Of a DNA stretch of 64,000 bases, positions 52,641-61,748 are shown one piece after another; position 1 is the first letter of the stretch, and every line of letters begins with the position of its first letter. The DNA is from Xanthomonas rydalmerensis (lineage in GTDB: Bacteria; Pseudomonadota; Gammaproteobacteria; Xanthomonadales; Xanthomonadaceae). The DNA lies in assembly GCF_033170385.1 (NCBI RefSeq), contig NZ_CP126170.1:3496001-3560000 (forward strand), read 5' to 3'. The position numbers and the translations under genes are program-made. The notes below the pieces were generated by a model. That model did no database searches, was not told the DNA's origin, and saw only the letters and a list, made by a program, of their open reading frames with translations.

Positions 52641-53124
52641 GCCACTCGCAGAATGGACAGCTTGCCAGCGCCACGTTGTAGTACCGCGGGTCGTCGGTGA
52701 CTTCGGCGCCGAGCCAGTCCGGCTTGACGAACGCTTCGTCGGCGCTGTCCAGTTCGATCTCGGCGACGACCAGCCCGGCGTTGTCGCCGAGGAACTCGTC
52801 GACTTCCCACAGGTGGCCCTGGTGCTGCACGAGATGCCGGCGCTTGTCGATCAGCCCGCCCACGCACAGCGCCAGCAGCGCGCGCGCATCGTCCAGCGGA
52901 ATCGGATACTCGAACTCCTGGCGGGTGTGCCCGAGCTCGCGCGACTTGAGGTTGAGGAACGCCGCCTCGCCCTGCACCCGCACCCGCACCGACGCCTTCT
53001 GCGCCCCGCTGGCCAGCGCCGCCTGGTCGTTGAGATAGCCCTGCGCCATCGGAATCACGGCATGCGCCGCCGCGCGCCAGCCGTCGCCGGTGACGAGGAA
53101 TTTGCGTTCGATCTCGATGGCCAT
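52591..53124 (-). CDS. CYTH-domain (adenylate cyclase/thiamine triphosphatase-like) protein
   Basis: A 177-residue CYTH protein, with the signature EIERKFLV (residues 4-11), the basic strand VRVRVQ and the acidic strands EVDEF and VVAEIELD that line a triphosphate tunnel. Family members are thiamine/tri-polyphosphatases or class IV cyclases; no substrate can be given. The last 20 or so residues (GLGSGDDRPAAVVER) are encoded by a GGGATTG heptad array and its flank, so the C-terminus was created by the repeat. Likewise the bases before its ATG are CCCATTCCCGATTCCC, with no ribosome site. Confidence 0.85.
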   Translation of the reverse strand: MAIEIERKFLVTGDGWRAAAHAVIPMAQGYLNDQAALASGAQKASVRVRVQGEAAFLNLKSRELGHTRQEFEYPIPLDDARALLALCVGGLIDKRRHLVQHQGHLWEVDEFLGDNAGLVVAEIELDSADEAFVKPDWLGAEVTDDPRYYNVALASCPFCEWQGLGSGDDRPAAVVER

Positions 53125-53215
53125 GGGAATCGGGAATGGGGAAGGAGAATGGAAAAAGCTTAAACCGCGCGCAGCCGCCGTGACGAATCCCTAATCCCGA
53201 TTCCCCATTCCCGGC
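53125..53215 (-). repeat. Inverted heptad pair between rlmD and the CYTH gene
   Basis: The left arm (53125-53141, GGGAATCGGGAATGGGG on the plus strand) touches the CYTH ATG. The right arm (53187-53215) reads GGGAATGGGGAATCGGGATT on the minus strand and encodes the last residues of RlmD (PGMGNRD). About 45 unrelated bases separate them. Confidence 0.82.
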
Positions 53216-54537
53216 TTTTCAAACACCGCAATGCTCTCCACATGCGCGGTATGCGGGAACATGTCCATCGCGCCGGCGGCCTTGAGCACGAAGCCTTGAT
53301 CGTTGACCAGATAGCCGGCGTCGCGCGCCAGCGAGCCGGGATGGCAACTGACGTAGACGATGCGCTGGAACTGTTTCAGCGGCAGTTGCTGCAGCACCTC
53401 CAGCGCGCCGGAGCGCGGCGGGTCGAGCAGCAGCTTGTCGAAGCCCTGGCGCATCCACGGCGCCTGGCGCTGGTCCTGGGTCAGGTCCGCGGCGAAGAAC
53501 TGGGCGTTGTCCAGGCCGTTGCGCTGTGCGTTCTCCCGCGCGCGCGCCACCAGCCCGGCGTCGCCTTCCACACCGACCACCTCGCGCACGGTGCGCGCCA
53601 GCGGCAGGGTGAAGTTGCCCAGGCCGCAGAACAGGTCCAGCACCCGGTCGCCGGGTTGCGCGTCGAGCAGCGCCAGCGCGTGCGCGATCATCTTCTCGTT
53701 GAGCGCGGCATTGACCTGGATGAAGTCCAGCGGCCGGAACGCCAGTTCCACGTCCCACTGCGGCAGCCGGAACGACAGCGGCACGTCCTGCGGATATAGC
53801 GGATGCACGCTGTCCACGCCGCCGGGCTGCAGGAAGATGGCGAAGTCGTGTTCCTGGGCGAAGGCGATCAGCGCGTCCTGGTCGCGTGCGCTCAGCGGCT
53901 GCATGTGACGAAAGGTCAGCGCCACCGCCGCGTCGCCGGCGATGAACTCGATCTGCGGGATGTCGCGCTTGCCGTCCAGACTTTCGACCAGGTCGGCCAG
54001 CGCGGTCACCTTGAAGCCGATCTGCGGGATCACCGTGTGGCACACCGAAAGGTCGGCGACGAAGCGCGGGTCCTGCTCGCGGAAGCCGACCAGGGTCTTG
54101 TCCTTCTTTTCCACCCGCCGCACCGAGAAGCGGCCCTTGCGCCGGTAGCCCCAGGGCGCGCCGGTCAGCGCCGGCAGCACGGTCTGCGGGGTCACGTGGC
54201 CGATGCGCTCCAGGTTCTCGGTCAGCACCCGCTGCTTGGCGACGATCTGCTGGTCCTCGACCAGGTGCTGCAGCACGCAGCCGGCGCAGACCCCGAAATG
54301 CGGACAGCGCGGCGTCACCCGCTGCGGCGAGGCCTGCAGCACCTGCACGGTGCGGGCCTCGTCGAAATGGCGGTTGCGTGCGGTGAGTTCGGCGAGGACG
54401 GTCTCGCCGGGCAACGCGCCGGCGACGAAGGCGACCTTGTCGCCCTCGCGGCGGGCGACGCCGCGGCCGTCGTGGCTGAGGTCGGCGATGTCGGTCTGGA
54501 AGGGCGTGCGGTCGAGACGGTTTCTGGATCGGGCCAC
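53191..54537 (-). CDS. rlmD: 23S rRNA (uracil-1939-C5)-methyltransferase RlmD
   Basis: A 448-residue SAM-dependent RNA m5U methyltransferase. An N-terminal TRAM domain (1-60), the iron-sulfur cysteines in CX5CX2C (Cys78, Cys84, Cys87) with a fourth Cys near 165 (LSVCHTVIP), the SAM motif DLFCGLGNFTLPLA and the catalytic motif YVSCHPGSLARD (Cys nucleophile) are visible. It methylates U1939 of 23S rRNA. It starts with GTG at 54537 and has no strong ribosome site. The C-terminal tail PGMGNRD is encoded by heptad-repeat DNA. Confidence 0.93.
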   Translation of the reverse strand: MARSRNRLDRTPFQTDIADLSHDGRGVARREGDKVAFVAGALPGETVLAELTARNRHFDEARTVQVLQASPQRVTPRCPHFGVCAGCVLQHLVEDQQIVAKQRVLTENLERIGHVTPQTVLPALTGAPWGYRRKGRFSVRRVEKKDKTLVGFREQDPRFVADLSVCHTVIPQIGFKVTALADLVESLDGKRDIPQIEFIAGDAAVALTFRHMQPLSARDQDALIAFAQEHDFAIFLQPGGVDSVHPLYPQDVPLSFRLPQWDVELAFRPLDFIQVNAALNEKMIAHALALLDAQPGDRVLDLFCGLGNFTLPLARTVREVVGVEGDAGLVARARENAQRNGLDNAQFFAADLTQDQRQAPWMRQGFDKLLLDPPRSGALEVLQQLPLKQFQRIVYVSCHPGSLARDAGYLVNDQGFVLKAAGAMDMFPHTAHVESIAVFEKPGMGNRD

Positions 54538-54687
54538 GTGGCAACAGGCTGCGGGCGGAAAAGGGCCGCCATTGTCGCAGATGGACCGGGCCGGGACCGG
54601 CTTGCGATTGCCGCGCCGGCGAGGCAAAGTGGCGCGACGCACGCGCGCCGCCGCGCGGGATGCGAACACGCCGCATGGAGGCATAGC

Positions 54688-55398
54688 ATGGCATCGATCC
54701 AGGACCCGGTAACGCGACTGCTGCTCGTCGAAGACGACCCGATCAGCCGCGCCTTCTTCGACGCGACACTGCAGTCGCTGCCGGCCCAGGTGGACCTGGC
54801 CGACTCGGTCGCCAGCGCCCTCGCCCGCGCGCAGACGCAGGCGCACGACCTCTGGCTGATCGACGCCAACCTGCCCGACGGCAGCGGCAGCGAGCTGCTG
54901 CACCAGTTGCAGCGGCAATGCCCCGGCACCCTCGGCCTGGCGCATACCGCCGACGCCAGCGCCACGGTCCGCGCGCAGTTGCTCGACGCCGGCTTCGCCG
55001 ACGTGCTGCTCAAGCCGCTCAGCACCGAACGGCTGCTGCAATCGGTGCGCCGGCTGCTCGCCCGCGGCCGCCTCGGCGGCACGCCCGGGAGCGCCGAGCC
55101 GACCCTGGACTGGGACGAGACCACCGCGCTGGCCGCACTCAACGGCGAGCGCGCGCATCTGATCGCCCTGCGCGAGCTGTTCCTGGCCGAACTGCCGGTC
55201 ACCCGCGACGCGGTCGCCTCGGCCCTTCAGCTCAGCGACGAGCAGGCCGTGCGCACCCACCTGCACCGGTTGCAGGCCAGCTGCGGCTTCGTCGGCGCCG
55301 CCCGCCTGGCGCGTGCCGTGCGCCAGCTGCACGGCGACCCGGCCTCCTCGCAGGCACGCCACCAGTTCAGCGAGGCGGTGGCGGCGTTGTTGCACTGA
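54688..55398 (+). CDS. Receiver-HPt two-domain phosphorelay protein
   Basis: A 236-residue cytoplasmic protein. The N-terminal receiver domain has acidic Asp16/Asp17, phosphorylation Asp59 (LWLIDANLPDG) and Lys109 (DVLLKP). A C-terminal HPt domain at about 150-236 carries the His193 motif HRLQASCGFVGA. There is no kinase or DNA-binding domain, so it is a phosphorelay intermediate or a shuttle for an orphan hybrid kinase. GGAGG lies 9 bases before the ATG. Its stop is followed directly by a five-unit heptad array. Confidence 0.87.
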   Translation: MASIQDPVTRLLLVEDDPISRAFFDATLQSLPAQVDLADSVASALARAQTQAHDLWLIDANLPDGSGSELLHQLQRQCPGTLGLAHTADASATVRAQLLDAGFADVLLKPLSTERLLQSVRRLLARGRLGGTPGSAEPTLDWDETTALAALNGERAHLIALRELFLAELPVTRDAVASALQLSDEQAVRTHLHRLQASCGFVGAARLARAVRQLHGDPASSQARHQFSEAVAALLH

Positions 55399-55403
55399 AC
55401 GCT

Positions 55404-55437
55404 GGGATTGGGGATTGGGGATTGGGGATTGGGGATG
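55404..55437 (+). repeat. GGGATTG heptad array (five units)
   Basis: Five tandem GGGATTG units (the last GGGATGA) begin 5 bases after the stop codon of the receiver-HPt gene and read in its direction. This is the most regular array in the window. Confidence 0.9.
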
Positions 55438-55454
55438 ACGCCCGGTCTTCTGTG

Positions 55455-55486
55455 CAATGGGTGTGGGAACGCTTCAGCCGCGACCC
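55455..55486 (+). repeat. Half of a REP-like element
   Basis: The sequence GTGTGGGAACGCTTCAGCCG, followed by CGACCCG, matches one arm of the 47073 element without a nearby partner. It lies between the heptad array and the recO gene end. Confidence 0.6.
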
Positions 55487-55694
55487 GCGCGCACCCGGAC
55501 GGGCCCATGGCGGCTCCCAGCCGGCCGCCCTCGCATCCCCCATTGATCCCGCGGTACGACGACGCTGACGGCGACGGCGGCACAATGGCGCTGGCGATGT
55601 CGCCACCGAGGTCATTCCTACGGGGCAAGCTGCATTCGGTCGAGGTGTGACGAACGCGGCCCACGTGCCGACTCGCGCCGCCGATCCGCCCCGA

Positions 55695-56546
55695 TCACGA
55701 CTCCGCTGAGGACGGCGACCGCGGCACTTCCGGCGTGGACGCCGACGTCGAATCGCGTTGCGCATCCAGCTCGGCGTCCGGCTCCGGCGTCGCGGGCGCT
55801 GCCGACTCCGACGCCGCGGCGGCGGCGCTGCGCTGGCGCGCCAGGTCCTCGACCATTTCCCAGGATTTCAGGCCGCGCCCGCCGAGGTGGTGCAGCAGCA
55901 CCACACGCATGCCGCGGCGCAGGCCGGGCAGATCCTCGGCGACCGGTTCGGTATCGTCGGCCAGGGCCAACAAGGCGCGGCCGGTGGCCATGCCGCTGCG
56001 TTGGTCGTGGCCGCGGTCGCTCAACAGCCGCCGCGGCCCGTGTTCGGCGTCCAGCACGTAGCGCGCGGCCGGGTCGATCGGGTCGCCGTCGCCGTCATGA
56101 CGCAGGTCGAAGCCCACGCCCAGCGCCTCCAGCAGGTCGCGTTCGAAGCAGCGCAGCGACCAGGCCAGCGGCGCCTCGGCGGCCAGCCGCGCGCGCACCC
56201 GCGCGTAGGCCAGGTACAGGTCCGGTGCCGGATCGTCGCGCGGCGCCAGGCGCAGGGTCAGTTCGTTGATGTAGAACCCGGCCAGCATCGCCTCACCGCT
56301 GAGCCGCGGCGCCGTGTCCACGGCCTCGGCCGCGCGCAACTGCGCCAGCTCGCCGCGCCGCTGCGCACTGAAGTGGATCGACTGCAGCGGCTGCAGCGCC
56401 GCGCGCAGGGCCTGCTTCTTCGGCCCCTGCACGCCGCGCGCCAGCACGCCGAGCCGGCCGTGGTGCACGCTCAGCACCTCCACCAGCAGGCTGGTCTCGC
56501 GCCAGGGCCGCGCATGCAGGACGAAACCGGGTTCGTGCTCGATCAA
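55695..56546 (-). CDS. recO: DNA repair protein RecO
   Basis: A 283-residue RecO. An N-terminal OB-fold ([42 protein letters not shown]) is followed by the helical domain ([27 protein letters not shown]). It loads RecA with RecF and RecR. The zinc cysteines seen in some RecO proteins are missing, as in E. coli, and the C-terminal 40 residues are Ala/Ser/Glu-rich and probably disordered. It starts with TTG at 56546; the heptad repeat runs to 3 bases before that codon, leaving no ribosome site. Confidence 0.92.
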   Translation of the reverse strand: MIEHEPGFVLHARPWRETSLLVEVLSVHHGRLGVLARGVQGPKKQALRAALQPLQSIHFSAQRRGELAQLRAAEAVDTAPRLSGEAMLAGFYINELTLRLAPRDDPAPDLYLAYARVRARLAAEAPLAWSLRCFERDLLEALGVGFDLRHDGDGDPIDPAARYVLDAEHGPRRLLSDRGHDQRSGMATGRALLALADDTEPVAEDLPGLRRGMRVVLLHHLGGRGLKSWEMVEDLARQRSAAAAASESAAPATPEPDAELDAQRDSTSASTPEVPRSPSSAES

Positions 56547-56549
56547 GGC

Positions 56550-56579
56550 GGGGATTCGGGAGTGGGGATTCGGGATTCG
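56550..56579 (+). repeat. Heptad array abutting the recO start
   Basis: Four units (GGGATTC, GGGAGTG, GGGATTC, GGGATTC on the plus strand) end GGGATTCGCAGGAGC. The recO TTG start codon lies 3 bases to the left, so recO has the inverted arrangement at its 5' end. Confidence 0.85.
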
Positions 56580-56704
56580 CAGGAGCGGCGGTCAGGGGGC
56601 GGAACGGGTGCGCGAGAAACGGGAAACGGGAAACGACTCTGTATCGAATTGAATCGGTGTCGAGCAAGGCTGGGCCTTTTGTAGGTGCGCCTCTTGTCCC
56701 CTCT

Positions 56705-56769
56705 TGTGGGATTAGCCGCGACAGCGGTTACCGGTGACGCCCGTCGCGGCTAAAGCCGCTCCTACAAAA
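56705..56769 (+). repeat. REP-like palindrome (GTAGGAGCGGCTT type)
   Basis: Left arm TGTGGGATTAGCCGCGACAG and right arm GTCGCGGCTAAAGCCGCTCC form an imperfect long hairpin, with TACAAAAA after it. It is related to the element at 47073. Confidence 0.8.
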
Positions 56770-56807
56770 AACGCCATCCTTGCCTTGATCTAGCAGAGCT
56801 TCCGAAT

Positions 56808-56897
56808 CCCGGCTTCCAACAGCCGAAGGCTGTCATCCCGGCTTCCAACAGCCGCAGGCTGTTCATCCCGAATCCCGAATCCCCAATCCCGGCTTCC
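56808..56897 (-). repeat. Tandem CCGGCTTCCAACAGCC units plus heptads after era
   Basis: Two near-identical copies of a 29-30-base unit (CCCGGCTTCCAACAGCCG..., 56808-56836 and 56837-56866), each able to form a small hairpin, are followed by heptads reading GGGATTS in the direction of era, up to the era stop codon. Confidence 0.78.
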
Positions 56898-56902
56898 CGG
56901 CT

Positions 56903-57808
56903 TCACTCCCCGTAGCCGAACGCCTTCAGCGCGGCCTCGTCGTCGGACCAGCCCTCGCGCACGCGCACCCAGGTCTCCAGGAACACCTTGGCGCCGAACA
57001 GGCGCTCCATCTGCTGGCGGGCCTTGGCGCCGATGTCCTTGAGGCGGGTGCCGCCCTTGCCGATCACGATCGCCTTCTGGCCTTCGCGCTCGACCCAGAT
57101 CACCGCGCCGATGCGCAGCAGCGCGCCGTCCTCGGCGAAGCGTTCGATCTCCACGGTGGTCGCGTACGGCAGTTCCTCGCCGAGCTGGCGCATCAACTGC
57201 TCGCGCACCAGTTCGCCGGCCAGGAAGCGCTGGCTGCGGTCGGTGATCTCGTCCTCGCCGAACATCGGCGGCGCTTCCGGCACCAGCGCCAGCAGGTCGC
57301 GCACCAGCGCTTCCAGGCCCTTGCGCTTGAGCGCGGAGATCGGATGCACCGCGGCGAAGCTGCGGCCCTCGCTGACCTGCTGCAGGAACGGCAGCAGCGC
57401 GGTCTTGTCCTTGAGCCGGTCGACCTTGTTGACCACCAGCACCACCGGGATGCCGGCGTCGCTGAGCACGTTGAACGCCAGCGTGTCCTCGTCGTCCCAG
57501 CGCCCGGCCTCGATCACCAGCAGGCCGGCGTCCACGCCTTCCAGCGAGCCGCGCGCGGCGCGGTTCATCACCCGGTTCATCGCGCGCTTCTGCTCGCGGT
57601 GCAGGCCGGGGGTGTCGACCAGCAGCAACTGGCCGGCCGGGAAGCTGGCAATGCCGAGCAGCCGGTGCCGGGTGGTCTGCGGCCGGTTGGAGACGATGCT
57701 GACCTTGGCGCCCACCAGGGCGTTGGTCAGGGTGGACTTGCCCACGTTGGGGCGGCCGATCACGGCCACGCTGCCGCTGCGGTAAGGGGGGGTGGCTTGT
57801 TCGTTCAC
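56903..57808 (-). CDS. era: GTPase Era
   Basis: A 301-residue essential GTPase needed for 16S rRNA/30S assembly. G1 [10 protein letters not shown]3 DTPG, G4 NKVD and the C-terminal KH domain ([23 protein letters not shown]) are present. It starts with GTG at 57808 overlapping the rnc stop (GTGA), so rnc-era are translationally coupled. The stop is immediately followed by repeat DNA. Confidence 0.96.
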   Translation of the reverse strand: MNEQATPPYRSGSVAVIGRPNVGKSTLTNALVGAKVSIVSNRPQTTRHRLLGIASFPAGQLLLVDTPGLHREQKRAMNRVMNRAARGSLEGVDAGLLVIEAGRWDDEDTLAFNVLSDAGIPVVLVVNKVDRLKDKTALLPFLQQVSEGRSFAAVHPISALKRKGLEALVRDLLALVPEAPPMFGEDEITDRSQRFLAGELVREQLMRQLGEELPYATTVEIERFAEDGALLRIGAVIWVEREGQKAIVIGKGGTRLKDIGAKARQQMERLFGAKVFLETWVRVREGWSDDEAALKAFGYGE

Positions 57809-58488
57809 TTGCTCGAATCCAATTGCTCGATGGCGGCGGCGGCGGCCTGCTGCTCGGCCAGACGCCGCGAGGTGCCCTCGCCCTCGGTGACCAGGGCGGG
57901 CTCGGCGAGTACGCAGCGTACCCGGAATACTTTGGCGTGGTCGTCGCCGGTCTCGCTGATCAGTTCGTAGGCCGGCAGGCTCCGCTGCCGGGCCTGCAGC
58001 CATTCCTGCAGGCGGGTCTTGGCGTCCTTCTCCACCTTGCCGACCGGCAGCGCCGCCAGCGCGGCCTCGAACCAGGGCAGGATCGTGGCGCGGCAGGCCT
58101 CGAAGCCGGCGTCCAGGTAGATCGCCGCGACCACGGCCTCCACCGCATCGGCCAGGATCGAGTCGCGGCGATGGCCGCCGGACTTCATCTCGCCCGGCCC
58201 CAGGGTCAGGCGTTCGCCCAGCTCCAGTTGCCGACCGATCGCGGCCAGCGAGGCCTCGCGCACCAGTTCGGCGCGGGCGCGGGTCAGCGCGCCCTCGTCG
58301 GCCTTGGGCCAGCGCTGGTACAGCGCCTCGGCGATCAGCAGGTTGACGATGCCGTCGCCGAGGAATTCCAGGCGTTCGTTGTGCGGCGCACCGGCGCTGC
58401 GATGGGTCAGCGCCTGCGCCAGCAGCTGCGGCTCGGCGAAGCGGTGACCGATGCGGTCACCGCGCAGGATGGTCTTACTGGCCACCAC
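57805..58488 (-). CDS. rnc: Ribonuclease III
   Basis: A 227-residue double-strand RNA endonuclease. The signature [19 protein letters not shown] is at about 39-57, the second active-site acidic stretch [15 protein letters not shown] is at about 114-128, and the C-terminal double-stranded RNA-binding domain begins near 155 ([15 protein letters not shown]). It matures rRNA and mRNAs. The start is GTG at 58488 or the next GTG at 58485; it overlaps the DUF4845 gene end by 14 bases. The era start overlaps its stop. Confidence 0.95.
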   Translation of the reverse strand: MVASKTILRGDRIGHRFAEPQLLAQALTHRSAGAPHNERLEFLGDGIVNLLIAEALYQRWPKADEGALTRARAELVREASLAAIGRQLELGERLTLGPGEMKSGGHRRDSILADAVEAVVAAIYLDAGFEACRATILPWFEAALAALPVGKVEKDAKTRLQEWLQARQRSLPAYELISETGDDHAKVFRVRCVLAEPALVTEGEGTSRRLAEQQAAAAAIEQLDSSK

Positions 58489-58852
58489 GCGTCGTCAGGT
58501 CCTGGGTGGCGTCGAACTTGCCGACCACGTCCAGATTGGCGATCAGCGGGCGGCGCACTTCGTAGGCCACATGCATCTTCACGCCGGTATCGGTGCGCTC
58601 GAAGGTGACGTCACTCGGCTTGACGTTGTCCGAATTGTTGATGTCCAGGCGCCGGAACAGCGAGGCCTTGACCTGCGACGGGTCAATCTCGGCGCTTCCG
58701 GTTTCGGTCGCCAGGCCCTTCATCGCCGAGCGCACCGCGTAGAACTCCATGTACATCGGGAACAGCTTCATGCCGATGTAGACGAAGAACCCGACCACCG
58801 CCAGCACGATCACGAACGAGGTCAAGGTCATGCCACTTTGCTTGTGCTTCAT
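58475..58852 (-). CDS. DUF4845 protein
   Basis: A 125-residue protein with one N-terminal membrane helix ([40 protein letters not shown]), resembling the pilin-like N-terminus, and a soluble C-terminal part ([51 protein letters not shown]). DUF4845 genes lie next to lepB in many gammaproteobacteria. The function is unknown; it may be a signal-peptidase accessory. ATG 58852 is used since the upstream extension lacks a signal. It overlaps rnc by 14 bases. Confidence 0.88.
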   Translation of the reverse strand: MKHKQSGMTLTSFVIVLAVVGFFVYIGMKLFPMYMEFYAVRSAMKGLATETGSAEIDPSQVKASLFRRLDINNSDNVKPSDVTFERTDTGVKMHVAYEVRRPLIANLDVVGKFDATQDLTTRGGQ

Positions 58853-58872
58853 CGCGCTTCCCCTCACGCCAG

Positions 58873-59673
58873 TCACTGGATGGCCGTTCCGATCCGCGAC
58901 GGATCGAAACTGCCGCTGCAGAACCACCCTTCGCAATTGAGCCAGATCAGGAACGCCTTGCCGCGCAGGTTCTCTTCGGGCAGGAAGTGGGTCTGGGTCC
59001 AGAACCGGCTGTCCTCGCTGTTGTCGCGATTATCGCCCATCACGAAATACTTGCCCGGCGGCACCACCCAGTCGCCCTGGCCGGCCGGGTTGTTGCGGTC
59101 GATCCATTCCAGTTCGGTGTGGGTACGGCCCGGCAGGTACTCGGTAAGCAGCGTGGCGCCGGTCATTTCCGCGCCCTTGCCCTTGCCGACGTACTCGCCC
59201 ATCACCTTGTACTTCATCGGCGTGCCGTTGATGTACAGGGTGTCGCCGTGGAAGCCGATGCGATCGCCCGGCAGGCCGATCACGCGCTTGATCCAGTTCT
59301 CGTCCGGCTTGTGCGGCGGCTTGAACACCACCACGTCGCCGCGCTTGGGCTCGCCCACCGGAATGATCTTCTGGTTGGTGATCGGCAGGCGGAAGCCGTA
59401 GGAGAACTTGTTGACCAGGATGAAATCGCCGACCAGCAGGTTCGGCATCATCGAGCTGGACGGGATCTTGTACGGCTCGGCGATGAAGCTGCGCAGGATC
59501 AGCACCACCGCCAGCACCGGGAAGAACGCCCGCGAGTAGTCCACCAGCACCGGCTCGGCGTCCAGCAACCCGGCCCGCGCGGCGCGGCGCTTGGCGAAGA
59601 ACAGCTTGTCCAGCAGGGTGATGATGCCGGTGGCGAAGGTCAGCACCACCAGCGCGATTTCAAACCATTTCAT
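58873..59673 (-). CDS. lepB: Signal peptidase I LepB
   Basis: A 266-residue inner-membrane protease with two N-terminal membrane helices. The catalytic Ser74 is in PSSSMMPN and the Lys129 general base in WIKRVIGLPGD, both part of the S26 family active site, with YFVMGDNRDNSEDSRFW further on. It removes signal peptides from exported proteins. AAGGAA precedes its ATG. It is followed 20 bases later by the DUF4845 gene. Confidence 0.96.
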   Translation of the reverse strand: MKWFEIALVVLTFATGIITLLDKLFFAKRRAARAGLLDAEPVLVDYSRAFFPVLAVVLILRSFIAEPYKIPSSSMMPNLLVGDFILVNKFSYGFRLPITNQKIIPVGEPKRGDVVVFKPPHKPDENWIKRVIGLPGDRIGFHGDTLYINGTPMKYKVMGEYVGKGKGAEMTGATLLTEYLPGRTHTELEWIDRNNPAGQGDWVVPPGKYFVMGDNRDNSEDSRFWTQTHFLPEENLRGKAFLIWLNCEGWFCSGSFDPSRIGTAIQ

Positions 59674-59690
59674 TCGGGTTCCTTCGGAAC

Positions 59691-59784
59691 GGGATTGGGG
59701 ATTGGGGAGATGGGATTCGCAAGAACGGGATGACGACAGACGCGTCTGCCTTGGCCAATCTCCAATCCCGAATCCCCATTCCCA
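59691..59784 (-). repeat. Inverted heptad pair between lepA and lepB
   Basis: The left array (59691-59720) is GGGATTGGGGATTGGGGAGA, then TGGGATTCGCAAGAAC. The right array (59756-59784) is its inverse and begins just after the lepA stop. About 35 unique bases separate them. The lepB ribosome site is intact because the array ends before it. Confidence 0.85.
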
Positions 59785-59785
59785 G

Positions 59786-61591
59786 TTACTTGTCCATCTG
59801 CAGCACCGCCAGGAAGGCTTCCTGCGGGATTTCCACGCGGCCGACCTGCTTCATGCGCTTCTTGCCTTCCTTCTGCTTTTCCAGAAGCTTCTTCTTGCGC
59901 GAGACGTCGCCACCATAGCACTTGGCCAGCACGTTCTTGCGCATCGCCTTGACCGTGGTGCGGGCGATGATCTGCGAGCCGATCGCGGCCTGGATGGCCA
60001 CGTCGAACATCTGCCGCGGGATCAGATCCTTCATCTTCTCGCACAGCTCGCGGCCGCGGCGGTCGGCGTGGCTGCGGTGCGCGATCAGCGACAGCGCATC
60101 GACCTTGTCGCCGTTGATCAGCACGTCCACGCGCACGAACGGACCGGCGTCGAAACGCACGAAGTGGTAGTCCAGCGAGGCGTAGCCGCGGCTGACCGAC
60201 TTGAGCTTGTCGAAGAAGTCCAGCACCACCTCGGCCATCGGCAGCTCGTAGCTGATCTGCACCTGGCTGCCCAGGTAGTTGATGCCGATCTGGCTGCCGC
60301 GCTTTTCCTCGCACAGCTTGATGATGTTGCCGATGTATTCCTCGGGGGTGAGGATGTTGGCGCGGATGATCGGCTCGCGGATCTCCTCGACCATGTTCAA
60401 CTGCGGCAGCTTGGCCGGGTTGTCCATGCTGATGATCGAACCGTCGGTCTTCAGCACCTCGTAGACCACGGTCGGCGCGGTGCTGATCAGGTCCAGGTTG
60501 TACTCGCGCTCCAGGCGCTCCTGCACGATCTCCATGTGCAGCATGCCGAGGAAGCCGCAGCGGAAGCCGAAGCCCATCGCCTCGGAGCTTTCCGGCTCGA
60601 AGCGCAGTGCCGCATCGTTCAGGCGCAGCTTGTCCAGCGCCTCGCGCAGGTTGGTGTAGTCCTCGGCGTCCACCGGGAACAGGCCGGCGAACACGCGCGG
60701 CTGCATTTCCTGGAAGCCGGGCAGCGGCTTGGTGGCCGGATCGCCGGCCAGGGTCAGAGTGTCGCCGACCGGGGCGCCGTGCACGTCCTTGATGCTGGCG
60801 GTGACCCAGCCCACCTCGCCCGCGCGCAGCGCCGGCAGCGGCTTGCGCTTGGGCGTGAACACGCCGACGCTGTCGACCTGGTGGGTGCGGCCGGTGGACA
60901 TCACCAGCAGCTTGTCGCCGGCCTTGATCTCGCCCTGCATCACCCGCACCAGCGAGACCACGCCCAGGTAGTTGTCGAACCAGGAGTCGATGATCAGCGC
61001 CTGCAGCTTGTCGGTGTCGCGCGGCACCGGCGGCGGGATGCGCTGCACGATCGCCTCCAACACGTCGCGCACGTTCAGCCCGGTCTTGGCGCTGACCGCG
61101 ACCGCGTCGGTGGCGTCGATGCCGATCACCGCCTCGATCTCGGCCTTGGCGCGGTCGATGTCGGCGGTGGGCAGGTCGATCTTGTTCAGCACCGGCACCA
61201 CTTCCAGGCCCTGCTCCACCGCGGTGTAGCAGTTGGCCACCGACTGCGCTTCCACGCCCTGCGCCGCATCCACCACCAGCAGCGCGCCCTCGCAGGCGGC
61301 CAGCGAGCGGCTGACCTCGTAGGAGAAGTCGACGTGGCCGGGGGTGTCGATGAAGTTCAGGTGGTAGACCTGCCCGTCCTGCGCGGTGTACGGCAGCGAC
61401 ACGGACTGGGCCTTGATGGTGATGCCGCGCTCGCGCTCGATCGGGTTGGAATCGAGCACCTGCGCTTCCATCTCGCGCGCCTGCAGGCCGCCACAGAGTT
61501 GGATGATGCGATCGGCCAGGGTCGATTTGCCGTGGTCGACGTGGGCGATGATGGAGAAATTGCGGATGTTCCGCATCGAATCAGAGGACAT
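59786..61591 (-). CDS. lepA: Elongation factor 4 (LepA)
   Basis: A 601-residue translational GTPase. It has G1 [10 protein letters not shown]2/G3 [10 protein letters not shown]4 NKID and the C-terminal LepA-specific domain ([41 protein letters not shown]...). It promotes back-translocation and ribosome recycling. Its start may be ATG 61591 or, better by homology to E. coli ([10 protein letters not shown]), ATG 61576; neither has a strong ribosome site. It is the gene before lepB in the cluster. Confidence 0.95.
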   Translation of the reverse strand: MSSDSMRNIRNFSIIAHVDHGKSTLADRIIQLCGGLQAREMEAQVLDSNPIERERGITIKAQSVSLPYTAQDGQVYHLNFIDTPGHVDFSYEVSRSLAACEGALLVVDAAQGVEAQSVANCYTAVEQGLEVVPVLNKIDLPTADIDRAKAEIEAVIGIDATDAVAVSAKTGLNVRDVLEAIVQRIPPPVPRDTDKLQALIIDSWFDNYLGVVSLVRVMQGEIKAGDKLLVMSTGRTHQVDSVGVFTPKRKPLPALRAGEVGWVTASIKDVHGAPVGDTLTLAGDPATKPLPGFQEMQPRVFAGLFPVDAEDYTNLREALDKLRLNDAALRFEPESSEAMGFGFRCGFLGMLHMEIVQERLEREYNLDLISTAPTVVYEVLKTDGSIISMDNPAKLPQLNMVEEIREPIIRANILTPEEYIGNIIKLCEEKRGSQIGINYLGSQVQISYELPMAEVVLDFFDKLKSVSRGYASLDYHFVRFDAGPFVRVDVLINGDKVDALSLIAHRSHADRRGRELCEKMKDLIPRQMFDVAIQAAIGSQIIARTTVKAMRKNVLAKCYGGDVSRKKKLLEKQKEGKKRMKQVGRVEIPQEAFLAVLQMDK

Positions 61592-61748
61592 GAGGTGGGC
61601 GGCGGCCAGGACCGTCGTCAGGATAACGGGCCATTATCGCATGGCCGGCGGCCGCTGGTGACGGCCGCCGGATTCGCCCCCGTCCCGGGGCGCCGACCGC
61701 TCTGGATCGGCGCCCGGGACGGTGCCCGGCCTCGGCCGGGCGCGCGGA

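Larger units (their letters stand above)
56547..56902 (-). other. era-recO gap filled with repeats
   Basis: The 356-base gap inside the era-recO gene order contains a heptad array, a REP-like palindrome, two copies of a 29-30-base CAGCC unit and another heptad array, all listed separately. No gene is supported. A promoter for recO, if any, must lie between the elements. Confidence 0.7.
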
